Positions 53,558 to 61,628 of a stretch of 64,000 nt of DNA are shown one piece after another. How positions within the stretch are numbered: the stretch's first letter is position 1; every line of letters begins with the position of its first letter. The translations under genes were made by a program, and so were the position numbers. The notes beneath the pieces were generated by a model, which ran no database searches, had not been told where the DNA came from, and saw only the letters and a program-made list of their open reading frames with translations. Source of the stretch: G001797105 sp964528155 (lineage in GTDB: Bacteria > Chloroflexota > Anaerolineae > Anaerolineales > E44-bin32); NCBI GenBank assembly GCA_964528155.1, contig CAZGRL010000013.1, forward strand, positions 1 through 64,000, in the 5' to 3' direction.

Positions 53558-54015
53558 GGCCTAGAGTCTATTCCTCGACTAACCTCGGTTGGCCGGAGCA
53601 GGATAACCACGCGTTCATCCGCTGCACGCTCGAGATCCTCCCCCTCCAGCTCCCCATCGGCACCGAGCTGCACGCCAAAGTACTTGGCGAGGCCAGGGTA
53701 GCGCTTGAAATAGGACGCCAGCGTCTCGACCACCTCGGCGTGGCCTTCCACGACCTCGCCGCGGACCTCCGAGCGCCGACCCGCCACGGTGAGTTCAGCG
53801 GGCGCCCCTCCGCGAAGGTTCCGCCACCATGTGCGGGTTCTTAGGCTTACCGCAGTGAACGTGTCGCCTTCGAGTCGGACATTGATCGGGGTGGAATACC
53901 GCTTGCCTGTCCGTCGTCCGTGGACAGAGATCACTCCGAAGCTGTCTCCAAGAATCGGGTGCAGCGGCGAGTTGACGATGGCCCGGACGATGTTGTTGGC
54001 AAAGGCGCTCGGCAT
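53488..54015 (-). CDS. Cassette gene: deazaflavin (F420)-dependent nitroreductase-family protein
   Basis: 175 residues from ATG 54015 (an ATG at 54102 is less likely). NNIVRAIVNSPLHPILGDSF, VISVHGRRTGKRYSTPINVR, TWWRNLRGGAPAELTVAGRR match the DUF385/Ddn split-barrel that binds F420 or FMN. The last about 25 residues (RPPDHSPLQRHRADRHTDPA) are a translation of the attC-like repeat, so the natural protein probably ended near TEVSR before frame drift. Confidence 0.83.
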   Translation of the reverse strand: MPSAFANNIVRAIVNSPLHPILGDSFGVISVHGRRTGKRYSTPINVRLEGDTFTAVSLRTRTWWRNLRGGAPAELTVAGRRSEVRGEVVEGHAEVVETLASYFKRYPGLAKYFGVQLGADGELEGEDLERAADERVVILLRPTEVSRGIDSRPPDHSPLQRHRADRHTDPARVAR

Positions 54016-54111
54016 GTTGGCCTCGAATCTGAAGTAGGCCGGCGGGGGACGAGAGGATTGAGTCAATCCTCCCTTTGCTGATGTAACCGTTATTGCGTCC
54101 ATCCTGGGCTG

Positions 54112-54250
54112 CCCGCCGGTTTCGAGCTCAGCGACGCAGCAACGCTGTCAACAACAGACAATCACGCCCAGGTGGTGTGCGTGCATCCAGCGAACGAGCG
54201 CGGCAAACACGATCTCGGGCAGGGCGGGCAGACTCGCCAATTCTATCTGG
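54112..54250 (-). repeat. attC-like site after the monooxygenase gene
   Basis: The right half on the minus strand reads GAGCTCGAAACCGGCGGGC (54130-54112), aligning to GGCARCTCGAAACC-GTTGGGC with changes in the core box. The left boundary is not sharp. Region is GC-rich with no ORF of its own. Confidence 0.5.
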
Positions 54251-54267
54251 CCGCCACCAAGGCTGCT

Positions 54268-54651
54268 TCACTGAGCTGCCCGGCGGCCCCTTCGACGCGA
54301 TTCTCCCGCCTTGTTTCGTCGTGCTCTGCCACGTGGGTGGACCGTCGCCTCGGCCAGCACTCTGAAGGTGCCCACCTCAGTTCTTGACTCGGCCCACTCA
54401 CCAAAGGAGGCGTCAATGCTAGAGTACTCGGCCTCGTGTTCGACCAGCATCTGCTCCCGCTGATCCTCCGTGTCCCAGAGGTCGATCGTCAAGTACCGCC
54501 GAGGATTCTGCGCATCGCGCAGCAGTGTGGTGCCTCGGAAGCCCGGGGATTGTGCACACAGCTTGCTCCACGCGCCACCTGGACCGTACGCCAACTCAAA
54601 TTGGCCTCGGGCCGCCTCCTTGATGACGACCTCCCAGATGAATTCGATCAT
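54268..54651 (-). CDS. Cassette gene: antibiotic-biosynthesis-monooxygenase-fold (ABM) protein
   Basis: 127 residues. EFIWEVVIKEAARGQFELAY, LCAQSPGFRGTTLLRDAQNP and YLTIDLWDTEDQREQMLVEH are ABM-domain strands and helices. Dimeric ferredoxin-like proteins of this class include cofactor-free monooxygenases and haem-degrading enzymes. The basic tail after ATVHP (RGRARRNKAGESRRRGRR) reads into repeat DNA and is probably not native. Confidence 0.8.
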   Translation of the reverse strand: MIEFIWEVVIKEAARGQFELAYGPGGAWSKLCAQSPGFRGTTLLRDAQNPRRYLTIDLWDTEDQREQMLVEHEAEYSSIDASFGEWAESRTEVGTFRVLAEATVHPRGRARRNKAGESRRRGRRAAQ

Positions 54652-54734
54652 GCTGGACCAACTCCTTCTTCGACCAGCATCCAGTAGCCGGTTTTCCTTG
54701 AGCGCGCTCCGACTCGAAACCGATAGGCCTCACC

Positions 54735-54903
54735 TACCCCGCGATCTGAAAGGCAAGACCTTTCAAGAAGGCAGTGACCGAATCTGCGATGTGTCTGTGG
54801 CAAGCAGGCGGCGCAGACAAGTTCCCTTCATCGAGTTTCGCCGCATTGGCCGGATCTGCTCCACCGGCCCGAGGCATGGGTAGACAGCGACTGGCTGGGC
54901 CGT
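54735..54903 (-). repeat. attC-like site after the 54918 lipoprotein gene
   Basis: Minus strand GCCCAGCCAGTCGCTGTC (54898-54881) aligns with the left-half consensus, starting 20 bases after the gene's TAG. The right box is not clear. Only the left half supports the call. Confidence 0.45.
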
Positions 54904-54917
54904 CCGCTCTATGGCGC

Positions 54918-55451
54918 CTAGAACGCACATCCTGTCGGCAGTGGAGGTTCACCATCCAGGCCGGCTGCGAAGTGCGCATCGATCTCCACTACCTCGAAGC
55001 CGCCGCGGACCGTCCCCCCCATCACTCTGCCCCCATACCCTCCAGGGTGCATGTGCGCCCGTATCAGCACAGCTGTGTCTGGTCCTATCGCAATAGGCCC
55101 ACCCGATCGAACGAATGGTTGCTCGTCGACGTGGCTGTGGTCCAAAATGCGCCGATAGACCAGCCCTCCTTCATCTGTGAGAACCTCCCACCAATCGGCG
55201 TACTGATCGCACCCCTTGTCAGGGCTGCTCACTTCTATTGAGAACTGGTAGGCTTCCGGATCGCCAGCCACCTGCACTGAAATCACGTCGGCCAGCGTGG
55301 CTTCAGAGACCTGATCGGGTTCTTCGGTTTGACCATCTCCATCAGGTCTCTCGGCAGCCAGGGAATCAGGTTGATCGGCTGAACACCCCAAGAGAAGCAT
55401 GAATGCAGCCACCGCGCTGAGAGCACCCAGCCGACGTATCCACAACTTCAT
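54918..55451 (-). CDS. Cassette gene: secreted lipoprotein
   Basis: 177 residues from ATG 55451. Signal peptide with lipobox LLLGC (C23), an acidic linker (ADQPDSLAAERPDGDGQTEE), then a beta-rich domain: LADVISVQVAGDPEAYQFSI, WWEVLTDEGGLVYRRILDHS, HVDEQPFVRSGGPIAIGP. Exposed outside the membrane; function unknown. The stop TAG sits in GCGCCTAG. Confidence 0.75.
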   Translation of the reverse strand: MKLWIRRLGALSAVAAFMLLLGCSADQPDSLAAERPDGDGQTEEPDQVSEATLADVISVQVAGDPEAYQFSIEVSSPDKGCDQYADWWEVLTDEGGLVYRRILDHSHVDEQPFVRSGGPIAIGPDTAVLIRAHMHPGGYGGRVMGGTVRGGFEVVEIDAHFAAGLDGEPPLPTGCAF

Positions 55452-55462
55452 CCGAGACAAGC

Positions 55463-56107
55463 TCAGCAACGCGAGATCTCCCCTAACACCTCGAATGAGC
55501 AGCCCAACAGCTTCGAGCTGGCTGCCCCACACCTTGCACGAGGACCGACGCGGCCAAGACTCCTCAGTAGTATCGCGCCAGCCTTCATCGCGTGCGTGCC
55601 TGTACTGCCTGGGGCACAGGCACAGGTTATGTCGTTCAGACCCCCGGTCAGAGACGAAGCGATCAAGTAGACCTTCGGAATGAGCTTCCTGCACGAAAGA
55701 AGCAACGCGGCTGCGAAGACAATTGCTCCAAACGAATCAGTCAACACGACGCTCGTCACACCTGCCACAAGATTCCGAATGACCGAAACCACTGCGAGTG
55801 CAGGAAAGAGCCACAAGAAACACCAACTCCATCTCTCCCCCCTCCGGAATGGAACGGCGGCGATTGCGACGATGGTGATGGCGAGGAAGACCTCCGCCAC
55901 TCCCCAGCTCCTGGCAACATAGTCGATAAGATCTGCTTCGCTGCTGCTCGCCGCGATCCGCTGCCACGTGACTCCCTGAACCTCCAAATTCGCGTTGTCT
56001 ATCGCCGAAGGACCGCGCAGGGCGAGAGTCAGGCCGAATTGAAGTTCCAGCAAGCCCATCACCATCAGGATGACCCAGGCATACTCCGCATACCCCTTTT
56101 CAGTCAT
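55463..56107 (-). CDS. Cassette gene: membrane protein whose frame runs through its attC
   Basis: 214 residues; the native part is roughly 1-145: four helices (YAWVILMVMGLLELQFGLTL, WGVAEVFLAITIVAIAAVPF, WCFLWLFPALAVVSVIRNLV, FGAIVFAAALLLSC). From about residue 170 the sequence (SLGRVGPRARCGAASSKLLG) is encoded by the attC-like repeat and continues to 55463. Either the original stop was lost or the tail has been recruited. Function unknown. Confidence 0.7.
   Translation of the reverse strand: MTEKGYAEYAWVILMVMGLLELQFGLTLALRGPSAIDNANLEVQGVTWQRIAASSSEADLIDYVARSWGVAEVFLAITIVAIAAVPFRRGERWSWCFLWLFPALAVVSVIRNLVAGVTSVVLTDSFGAIVFAAALLLSCRKLIPKVYLIASSLTGGLNDITCACAPGSTGTHAMKAGAILLRSLGRVGPRARCGAASSKLLGCSFEVLGEISRC
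55502..55632 (-). repeat. attC-like site inside the 3' part of the 55463-56107 frame
   Basis: Minus strand: right half AGCTCGAAGCT-GTTGGGC (55519-55502) with a perfect R' box. The left end ACATAACCTG (55628-55619) approximates RYYYAAC. The internal GGCGCGATACTACTGAGGAG core matches sister sites. About 130 bp. Confidence 0.68.
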
Positions 56108-56149
56108 AGCAGCACCTCTGCCTCGTTGAGCCTAGGAAGAACACCGGAG

Positions 56150-56377
56150 ATTTCATCGTTGCTGCAGGTTCCTTCCCGTTCTCCGAGGCCCGGATAGTAA
56201 CTTTGGGCCGCAGGAGCGCCCCGCGTTATCACCTGCCCCCACGAACTTGGTGGGGAGTTGACTGCCTGCTTGTCCTGCCTGCCCTGGCGGTCTGGCCAGG
56301 GTATCTCAGGCATAGATGACGTCGTTCAGGGCGCGAACCAATATGAGTCCTGGGTCCTTGCCAGGGCGAGTGCCAGG
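56150..56377 (-). repeat. attC-like site after the 56418 transporter gene
   Basis: Minus strand GCCTGGCACTCGCCCTGGCA (56377-56358) then AGGACCC matches the left-half consensus closely. The remaining 200 bp include two inverted CCCCAC/GTGGGG blocks; the right box is unclear, so the length is uncertain. Confidence 0.52.
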
Positions 56378-56417
56378 CGGCTCGTTTTGACCAACTCCTT
56401 TCGGGCTCTCCTGCGGA

Positions 56418-56882
56418 TCACGTTCTTGGCTGGAGGATGAGCCATGTTCCTATGAGTAGGAGGGCCAGGCCAGCCAGGTTTCCGAATCGAAGTGGGATCG
56501 GCGGGGCGCCGCCCCATCCCATTGTGTCAACTAGCAGTGCCACAAGCATCTGGCCGAAGATGATCGTAGCCAACCCGGCGGCGATCCCAATCCGGGGGAG
56601 GGCGAAGGCGATGCCCGCGATGATGCCAAGGCCCAACGCGCCCGCCAAGATCACTATGGTGGTGCCCAGTGGTGTCATAGGCTCCGTGCCGCCTGGGTTC
56701 CAGAGGAGAGCCACAAGGAGGAGCACAATCGCGACGATGCCTCCTCCGGCAAGATTGACCAGCAACCCCGTACGGACTGGCCCGATGAGCCTGCCCGCCC
56801 AGTTGGTTAAGGTTGACTGAGTGCCTACAGCCAGGCCACACGCCAGTGCGACCAATATCGCAGTGATGGCCGATTCCTTCAT
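56418..56882 (-). CDS. Cassette gene: DMT-superfamily transporter, YdcZ (DUF606) type
   Basis: 154 residues from ATG 56882 (AGGAGGCAGG upstream). KESAITAILVALACGLAVGT, QSTLTNWAGRLIGPVRTGLL, GLGIIAGIAFALPRIGIAAG and IIFGQMLVALLVDTMGWGG are the four YdcZ blocks over five helices. The QSTLTNWAGR element corresponds to QGQFMGLMDR in the non-cassette paralogue at 11646, so the two are clearly different members of one family. Probable small-molecule exporter. Confidence 0.85.
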   Translation of the reverse strand: MKESAITAILVALACGLAVGTQSTLTNWAGRLIGPVRTGLLVNLAGGGIVAIVLLLVALLWNPGGTEPMTPLGTTIVILAGALGLGIIAGIAFALPRIGIAAGLATIIFGQMLVALLVDTMGWGGAPPIPLRFGNLAGLALLLIGTWLILQPRT

Positions 56883-56939
56883 CCTGCCTCCTCGAGCCAA
56901 TCCAGAATGATCGTGCGGGGGATCTTGAGACATGGCACC

Positions 56940-57125
56940 CTGGCGCGATTGGGAGGCATCGAGCCACCGAATGGTTTGGCCGGCCCCACGTGCTTTGTGG
57001 GGAGTTGCCTGCGCCTGGAGCGAAGCGAAGGGTCCTGCGTTCTGAGGGGACGCCGGCTTCCCAAGTCTCTCTCAGAGTATCGCGCCGAGCTGTCCGAGTC
57101 GGCAGCAGTGAGTTGTCGGAAAGCA
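56940..57125 (-). repeat. attC-like site after the 57146 methyltransferase gene, rearranged
   Basis: It carries the internal array core (minus: CTCGGCGCGATACTCTGAGA, 57090-57071) and a CGAAGCGAAGGGTCCTGCGTTCT block that recurs at 57.86, 59.95 and 60.68 kb. Neither terminal box is well preserved. Confidence 0.42.
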
Positions 57126-57145
57126 TCACGCGCCGATGTTGGATC

Positions 57146-57685
57146 TCACGGATACCGACGCAATCGCGGCAATAGGAAGGGTGTGTGCTGCCTGTATTCC
57201 TGGTACTCCGAGCCAAATCGGGCTTCCAACTCCTTCTCTTCGACGAGCCTCACATACAGGAGAAGTAGCGCAGTCAAGATCACGACCATCACAATCGCCG
57301 AAAACGAGGCAACCCACACGGATACGCCCAAGAAGCCAATGAAGGTGCCCAGCGTCATCGGGTTTCGACAGTATGCAAACGGTCCCTTCACAACAAGCCT
57401 TCTGGTCGGCATCATCGGCACAGGTGTTCCCATGCCGACGGTCATCTGGGCTTGGATGGACCAGAGCGCCAGGGAGGCGCCTCCGATGATCAGTACTAGA
57501 CCGACAACCGGGTTGACTGGGCCCGCTGTGAATCGGCGCAACCCAAGCCAGCCGTCGATAGTCGCGGAGAACACAACGAGCAGGAACGGAAGGATCAGTA
57601 CGAAGAGTATCCCTGCAAGGCCCAGGGCGATGAGCCGCTGTCTTGTGCTGTATCCCCGTTTCGCCCAGTCCCGGAAACGTCTCAT
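57146..57685 (-). CDS. Cassette gene: isoprenylcysteine-methyltransferase-like (ICMT/PEMT) membrane protein
   Basis: 179 residues. Four to five helices with the SAM-binding C-terminal motif: VVKGPFAYCRNPMTLGTFIG (G-x-(Y/F)-x-x-(C/V)-R-(N/H)-P), then EEKELEARFGSEYQEYRQHT (E-E-x-x-L...Y-x-x-Y). Such bacterial integral-membrane methyltransferases act on lipids, isoprenoids or unknown small molecules. A second, different ICMT is at 60753. Confidence 0.85.
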   Translation of the reverse strand: MRRFRDWAKRGYSTRQRLIALGLAGILFVLILPFLLVVFSATIDGWLGLRRFTAGPVNPVVGLVLIIGGASLALWSIQAQMTVGMGTPVPMMPTRRLVVKGPFAYCRNPMTLGTFIGFLGVSVWVASFSAIVMVVILTALLLLYVRLVEEKELEARFGSEYQEYRQHTPFLLPRLRRYP

Positions 57686-57762
57686 GGTCTATCCTTGTCG
57701 ATAAGGACGTCGGTGGAGTGTGAAGAAGTGGCTGTCCCGCTGATCTGAAGCACGCCGCCGGT

Positions 57763-57901
57763 GCCCAACGGTTGCGAGTTGCCTCTCCCTTGCCAGCTTG
57801 CCCTGCCTGCCCCTCCATTGCAGGTACAGGTAGATATGTTTCAGAGCCCCCATAGCGAAGCGGAGAAGGTCCTGGGCCCTTGCCTGGGCGAGTCGTAAGG
57901 C
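57763..57901 (-). repeat. attC-like site after the RidA gene (139 bp)
   Basis: Minus strand: left end GCCTTACGACTCGCCCAGGC (57901-57882) with AAGGGCCC following. Right end GGCAACTCGCAACC-GTTGGGC (57783-57763), a perfect R' box. Length nearly equals the 142-bp site at 62461. It lies 30 bases after the RidA stop. Confidence 0.72.
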
Positions 57902-57930
57902 GCACTTTGCTTCTTTATCGTTCCCTTGGA

Positions 57931-58323
57931 TCAATCCGAGTCCGTGCATGCAAGGGTTTCAATCTCAACGCGGATGTCGGGACTGGCTAATGCTGCTACA
58001 TGGAGCAATGTCATGCATGGCTGGTGTCCTTTCAGCCATGAAGAAAGTACCAGACGGCGTTCTTCCGGGTCTATCTCCCCCGCGAGGTAGATCGTCAGTC
58101 TTACGATGTCACCGATTGCCATGTTTGCCGCCTGCAAGTTGTGATCAACATTGCCCAGCGCAATTCTGAATTGCTCTACCGGATCACTCGGCAAGTTGCC
58201 GCCCGCATCCATGCCAACTTGACCAGAGAGCACCAACCAGCGCTGTGGGCCTGAGATCTCTATCCCATGTGCATATGCGGCCAGGGGTTCATGCACTGTA
58301 TCTGGGTTGCGTTTCGTTTTCAT
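57931..58323 (-). CDS. Cassette gene: RidA/YjgF-family protein
   Basis: 130 residues from ATG 58323. AAYAHGIEISGPQRWLVLSG, QVGMDAGGNLPSDPVEQFRI, ALGNVDHNLQAANMAIGDIV and RLTIYLAGEIDPEERRLVLS follow the RidA trimer fold. RidA hydrolyses reactive 2-aminoacrylate-type enamines. The catalytic Arg usually found in the last strand (R105 in RidA) seems replaced here, since the region reads HQPCMTLLHVAALASPDIRV, so the activity may differ. Confidence 0.82.
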   Translation of the reverse strand: MKTKRNPDTVHEPLAAYAHGIEISGPQRWLVLSGQVGMDAGGNLPSDPVEQFRIALGNVDHNLQAANMAIGDIVRLTIYLAGEIDPEERRLVLSSWLKGHQPCMTLLHVAALASPDIRVEIETLACTDSD

Positions 58324-58384
58324 ATTGAAGATGCCTTTGTGCGCATAGTGCTGTCGAATTGCATATCCCGCGGTCTCTGCGGTG

Positions 58385-58574
58385 AGGCTTGGCAAGAATG
58401 CAAGGGCCCTATTTCTGCTCCATCCAGGGCAAGCGGGCGGCCCGGCCGAGCTGGCTTCATATTGTCGCACCGCGCAGGGCCTTGCCCACGTGCCTGCTCG
58501 TACCACCTGCATTCAAGGCGCCTGAAGCGAAGGGCAGGAGATCCGGGCTTCCTGCCGGAGCGAGTGGGTCGGCG
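58385..58574 (-). repeat. attC-like site after the 58589 acetyltransferase gene
   Basis: Minus strand CGCCGACCCACTCGCTCCGG (58574-58555) then CAGGAAGCCC aligns to the left-half consensus. The interior CTGCGCGGTGCGACAATATG corresponds to the array core. The right end near 58385 is diverged. Confidence 0.58.
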
Positions 58575-58588
58575 GGCTGGAAGCCGGC

Positions 58589-59133
58589 CTACAGATCCAG
58601 TTCCATGAACACCGTGATGGAATAGTATTGATCAAGCTGTTCGGCCGATTGGTATGACTCCATACTGTTGTCGGGATACGGATCGATTTCTTGAAACCCA
58701 ACGGAACGGTACAGCGAATGCGCCGCATGGAGGAACTCCAGACTCTCAAGCCTGAGCCGGCGGTAGCCCATCGACCGCGCATCGTCGATCAATCGATTGG
58801 TGATTGCTCGACCAATTCCCTTTCCACGATATGGGGTAGGGACAACATCCTCTGGATCTCGCCCACAGCCGCATCCAGTCTCTTCAGGCAACCCACGCCC
58901 GCTAACCGTTTCCTGTACCGTGCAAGGTGGAAGCGCCCGTGCGGAGGATGTAACTTGTGGTGATCGGATAGATCAGACTGCACCATGGCCTCGACATCGA
59001 ACTCGATGCCATACTCGCGCCTGAGTCGATCGTTCAGCCATTCCAGNNNNNNNNNNGCTACTTCCTCTGATACTTCATCTGTCTCTTGTTTCTCATCCTC
59101 GCTCTCAACCTGTTGGAATTCGACTTCGTCCAC
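58589..59133 (-). pseudogene. Cassette gene: GNAT acetyltransferase, split by a gap and a frameshift
   Basis: ATG 59133 opens an acidic N-terminus (VESEDEKQETDEVSEEV), then ten Ns (59047-59056), then GIEFDVEAMVQSDLSDHHKL and AGVGCLKRLDAAVGEIQRM. Near 58847 the frame shifts and continues VVPTPYRGKGIGRAITNRLI (CoA loop), LHAAHSLYRSVGFQEIDPYP to TAG 58589. Corrected, it is a complete GNAT resembling amino-acid or peptide acetyltransferases with an R-x-Y-R-G-K-G-I-G loop. Confidence 0.72.
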
Positions 59134-59149
59134 TGAGGAACTCCTTCGA

Positions 59150-59250
59150 ATCAGACTGCGCTGCGCAATGGTCTTGAACGGCCCCCCCTGGCCCGAAGCA
59201 AGAGGGGTCCCACGAACCGAGCGAGTGGGGTTCCAGCGAGTGGCTGGATG
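59150..59250 (-). repeat. attC-like fragment after the 59277 acetyltransferase gene
   Basis: Minus strand CCAGCCACTCGCTGGAACCC (59246-59227) followed by a second CACTCGCTCGGTTCG (59226-59212) looks like a duplicated left half. A separate GCCTAGTC box at 59282-59275 carries the gene's TAG stop. Right end diverged. Confidence 0.5.
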
Positions 59251-59276
59251 TCCCCTCTAGCTTCACCAACTCAAGA

Positions 59277-59855
59277 CTAGGCCAGAACCCCGCCGACATC
59301 AGGCTGGCTCGCGCCAATGATGGCAATCCCATATACCTCAGCATCGCGTGGGCCATATCCGTTGGCGGAGGGAATCTGGTTTGCTGCCACACCCTCATAG
59401 CTGTAGCCGGCCAACTCGGCCACGCGTCCGGATCCAGGGTTGCCGACGATGACATGGAGCTGCAATCGTCGTAATTCCGGCGTGACATGCTGCGCCCATT
59501 CGTTCAGCAGCCTCAAGCCGGCGGTCGCCAGGCCTCGACGGCGGTACTCAGGAAGAACGAAGTAGAAGGTCTCGAGAATGCCCAGATCGTGGGCATATGG
59601 ATGTTGTGCGCCGACGGTTCCGGCAAGCTGATGCTCCAGTCCAATCACGAATCGAATCGCTTGTCCCCTCTCTCTGGCGAGGAGACCTCTCCGGATCCAC
59701 GCCCGAGCACCCTCCTCATCCAAGTCGCGAGGAATGAACGTCCAGTCCGGCACGTCAGTAACACTGGCTGCCACAATCAGACTGGCATCGTTTTCAGCGA
59801 TCGGCCGAAGCAGAAATCTATCTGCGGGAATGTGTTCGGAACCGGTGAGTTTCAT
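59277..59855 (-). CDS. Cassette gene: GNAT acetyltransferase (RimJ/L type)
   Basis: 192 residues from ATG 59855. DRFLLRPIAENDASLIVAAS, then VIGLEHQLAGTVGAQHPYAH and the CoA loop LPEYRRRGLATAGLRLLNEW, followed by LHVIVGNPGSGRVAELAGYS. Typical RimJ/RimL-like acetyltransferase. Its TAG stop lies within GCCTAGTC, as in cassette genes whose stop is supplied by the attC box. Confidence 0.85.
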   Translation of the reverse strand: MKLTGSEHIPADRFLLRPIAENDASLIVAASVTDVPDWTFIPRDLDEEGARAWIRRGLLARERGQAIRFVIGLEHQLAGTVGAQHPYAHDLGILETFYFVLPEYRRRGLATAGLRLLNEWAQHVTPELRRLQLHVIVGNPGSGRVAELAGYSYEGVAANQIPSANGYGPRDAEVYGIAIIGASQPDVGGVLA

Positions 59856-59895
59856 GTGGACGATACCCAGCCCGCGCTTGTACTCGGCGTCGCGG

Positions 59896-60029
59896 GCCAT
59901 CCAGCGGTTTCGAGCTTCCTGCCTGCTTGTCCTGGCGCTCATCCAGGGCACCCGAAGCGGAGCGGAGAGAGTCCCGCGTTCTGTGCGGTGAGCCTTTTCG
60001 TTCTCCAGAGCTCCAGCGAGATGTTGGGC
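59896..60029 (-). repeat. attC-like site after the VOC gene (134 bp)
   Basis: Minus strand: a perfect R'' box GCCCAAC (60029-60023) then ATCTCGCTGGAGCTCTGG. The right half reads GGAAGCTCGAAACCGCTGGATGGC (59918-59896 region), matching the consensus with a decayed R' box. The R'' box is 38 bases after the VOC stop. Confidence 0.68.
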
Positions 60030-60066
60030 GGAGAGATTGGGCGCGAGGAGTCCAGCGGTCCCCTCC

Positions 60067-60468
60067 TCACCGGCCCCTGTTCCAGGAGCCGACTTCGATT
60101 AGATTGCCCTCTGGGTCCGCGATCATGGAGGAGCGCATCCCCCAAGGCTCATCCCTGGGTTCATAAATGGACCGGGCGCCTCTGGCGACAAGTCGATTGA
60201 ATTCTCCGTCAACGTCTTCGGAACGGGGAAGATCAATGGCTAGCTCAAAGGTGCCGTTCAGATCTGCGGGGAAGCTGGGCTCTGTCCCGAGGAGGGCTGG
60301 AAGCTGGGAACGCTGGTACATGGAGAAACGGATGCCCTCATGCTTGAACTCGGCGAAGGGGCCTTGGCCGTCCCAGTTGATTTCGAACCCGAGGACGTCT
60401 CTATAGAAGGCGACCATCCTGTGGAGGTCATCGACGAAGATTCCAATCATGTCAATTCTGGTTCCCAT
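60067..60468 (-). CDS. Cassette gene: VOC (glyoxalase/bleomycin-resistance) family protein
   Basis: 133 residues. GIFVDDLHRMVAFYRDVLGF, FAEFKHEGIRFSMYQRS and SSMIADPEGNLIEVGSW give the paired beta-alpha-beta-beta-beta modules of the VOC fold, with E (IEVGSW) and H (FKHEG) as possible metal ligands. Members include glyoxalases, fosfomycin- and bleomycin-resistance proteins and dioxygenases; the role here is open. Starts at ATG 60468, three bases before the next spacer. Confidence 0.87.
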   Translation of the reverse strand: MGTRIDMIGIFVDDLHRMVAFYRDVLGFEINWDGQGPFAEFKHEGIRFSMYQRSQLPALLGTEPSFPADLNGTFELAIDLPRSEDVDGEFNRLVARGARSIYEPRDEPWGMRSSMIADPEGNLIEVGSWNRGR

Positions 60469-60470
60469 GA

Positions 60471-60729
60471 GCTAACCCTCATCAGTTCGCAGTAAGCATG
60501 GGGAGACGTGATGATTGCATCTCCCCGGCCCGGATCTCGCCTCCCGAAGGAAACTCCGTCGAATGGTTTCGATCAGCCGGCCACGACTCCCGCTGATTTT
60601 CACGGTGAGATGGCCGGGCTCCGTCTGCCCCACGAACGAAGAGAGTGGGGGCGCGGAGCATCCTGGCATTCTTCCCACTGGAGTGAAGCGTGAGGGGTCC
60701 TGGGTTCTTGGCAGGGCGAGGGGCTAGGC
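60471..60729 (-). repeat. attC-like region after the 60753 gene, composite
   Basis: Minus strand GCCTAGCCCCTCGCCCTGCC (60729-60710) then AAGAACCCAGGACCCC is a good left half. The far end near 60471 carries GGTTAGC. At about 260 bp it seems to contain two fused partial sites, both with the TGGCATT/TGGGTTCTT block. Confidence 0.55.
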
Positions 60730-60752
60730 AGTCCTCCCTCGCCAAATCGCTC

Positions 60753-61463
60753 TCACCAGATTCCAGGCAGTAGCCTATATCTCACCCTCTCGGTGTATTC
60801 GGCATATCCGGTCAAGCCGTGGATGAGCATAAGGTCTTCGCGGTGCGTTCTATACACAAACAATCCAACGATCACAATGCTTGGGGTCATCGCCCACCAG
60901 GAACCCAACGCAAGGGGTATTCCCAGAAATGCCACGATGATCCCGAGGTACATCGGATGTCTTATGCGCCGGTAGGCACCTTCTTGGACGACAACCTGCT
61001 CGCGATCCTCCTGAAGTCGCGCCCAGCTCGAGAGATAGGCATTGGTCATCATCACGTGCCAGACCAACAGACCAGCGGAAGTCAGAAGGAGCCAGCCAAC
61101 CAGTTGGATGCCCAAAGGGACATACGACCAGTGATACCTCCCCCCGTCGAGAGCAGTCACTATCAACAAGATCAGCAGGATCACAGTGTAGATGCCCATC
61201 ACCACCCGATCCCAGGGTTCCGCCTTCTCAGCTGGTTGATTGCGCTCTCGAACCAACTCGGGATTCAGCTTTGATAGGCGCCAGACCAAGACGCTTACGT
61301 ATGCAATGAACATGAGAAGGAATGCCCAGCCTTGCCACCAGGTCAGCCTGCCAGCAATACCAAACCACAGCAGGGCGAATGAAGCCAGGCCAACCACTCC
61401 GGTCACGATCCGGGGAAGGATCGCTTCTGATAGCGGGCTATTCATGTCGGCTGGTTTGGACAT
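60753..61463 (-). CDS. Cassette gene: isoprenylcysteine-methyltransferase-like membrane protein
   Basis: 236 residues, about five helices. GLASFALLWFGIAGRLTWWQ, GIYTVILLILLIVTALDGG, SSWARLQEDREQVVVQEGAY, RRIRHPMYLGIIVAFLGIPL (RHPMY, SAM/ICMT motif), and HREDLMLIHGLTGYAEYTER (E-x-x-L...Y-x-x-Y). It differs from the 57146 member in length and N-terminus, so it was acquired independently rather than duplicated. Confidence 0.86.
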   Translation of the reverse strand: MSKPADMNSPLSEAILPRIVTGVVGLASFALLWFGIAGRLTWWQGWAFLLMFIAYVSVLVWRLSKLNPELVRERNQPAEKAEPWDRVVMGIYTVILLILLIVTALDGGRYHWSYVPLGIQLVGWLLLTSAGLLVWHVMMTNAYLSSWARLQEDREQVVVQEGAYRRIRHPMYLGIIVAFLGIPLALGSWWAMTPSIVIVGLFVYRTHREDLMLIHGLTGYAEYTERVRYRLLPGIW

Positions 61464-61494
61464 CGAGTGATTTTTCCTCCTAGATCACTGGGCG

Positions 61495-61628
61495 AGCACT
61501 ATCTAGCGAGACCGGGCCAGGCTCCCCGGCCGAATCTCCTTCATCCGACGTCCGGATTCGCCGAACTGGCCGGCGTCCGTCGCGAAGCACCCTGGTGTTC
61601 TTCCTGGGCTCCGGCAAGTTGTTGGTCC
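61495..61628 (-). repeat. attC-like site downstream of the 61541-62367 gene, decayed
   Basis: Over about 90 bp it is strongly similar to the 62461 site (shared CTGGCCGGCGTCCGTCG, then GAAGCACCCTGGTGTTCTT against GAAGCATCCTGGCGTTCTT). The R'' end reads GACCAACAACTTGCCGG on the minus strand. The right end near 61495 is diverged. Confidence 0.6.

Noticed and set aside
55592..56197. Plus-strand frame of 201 codons inside the array
   Set aside because: It overlaps the membrane protein gene and a repeat, and its composition is typical of antisense translation.
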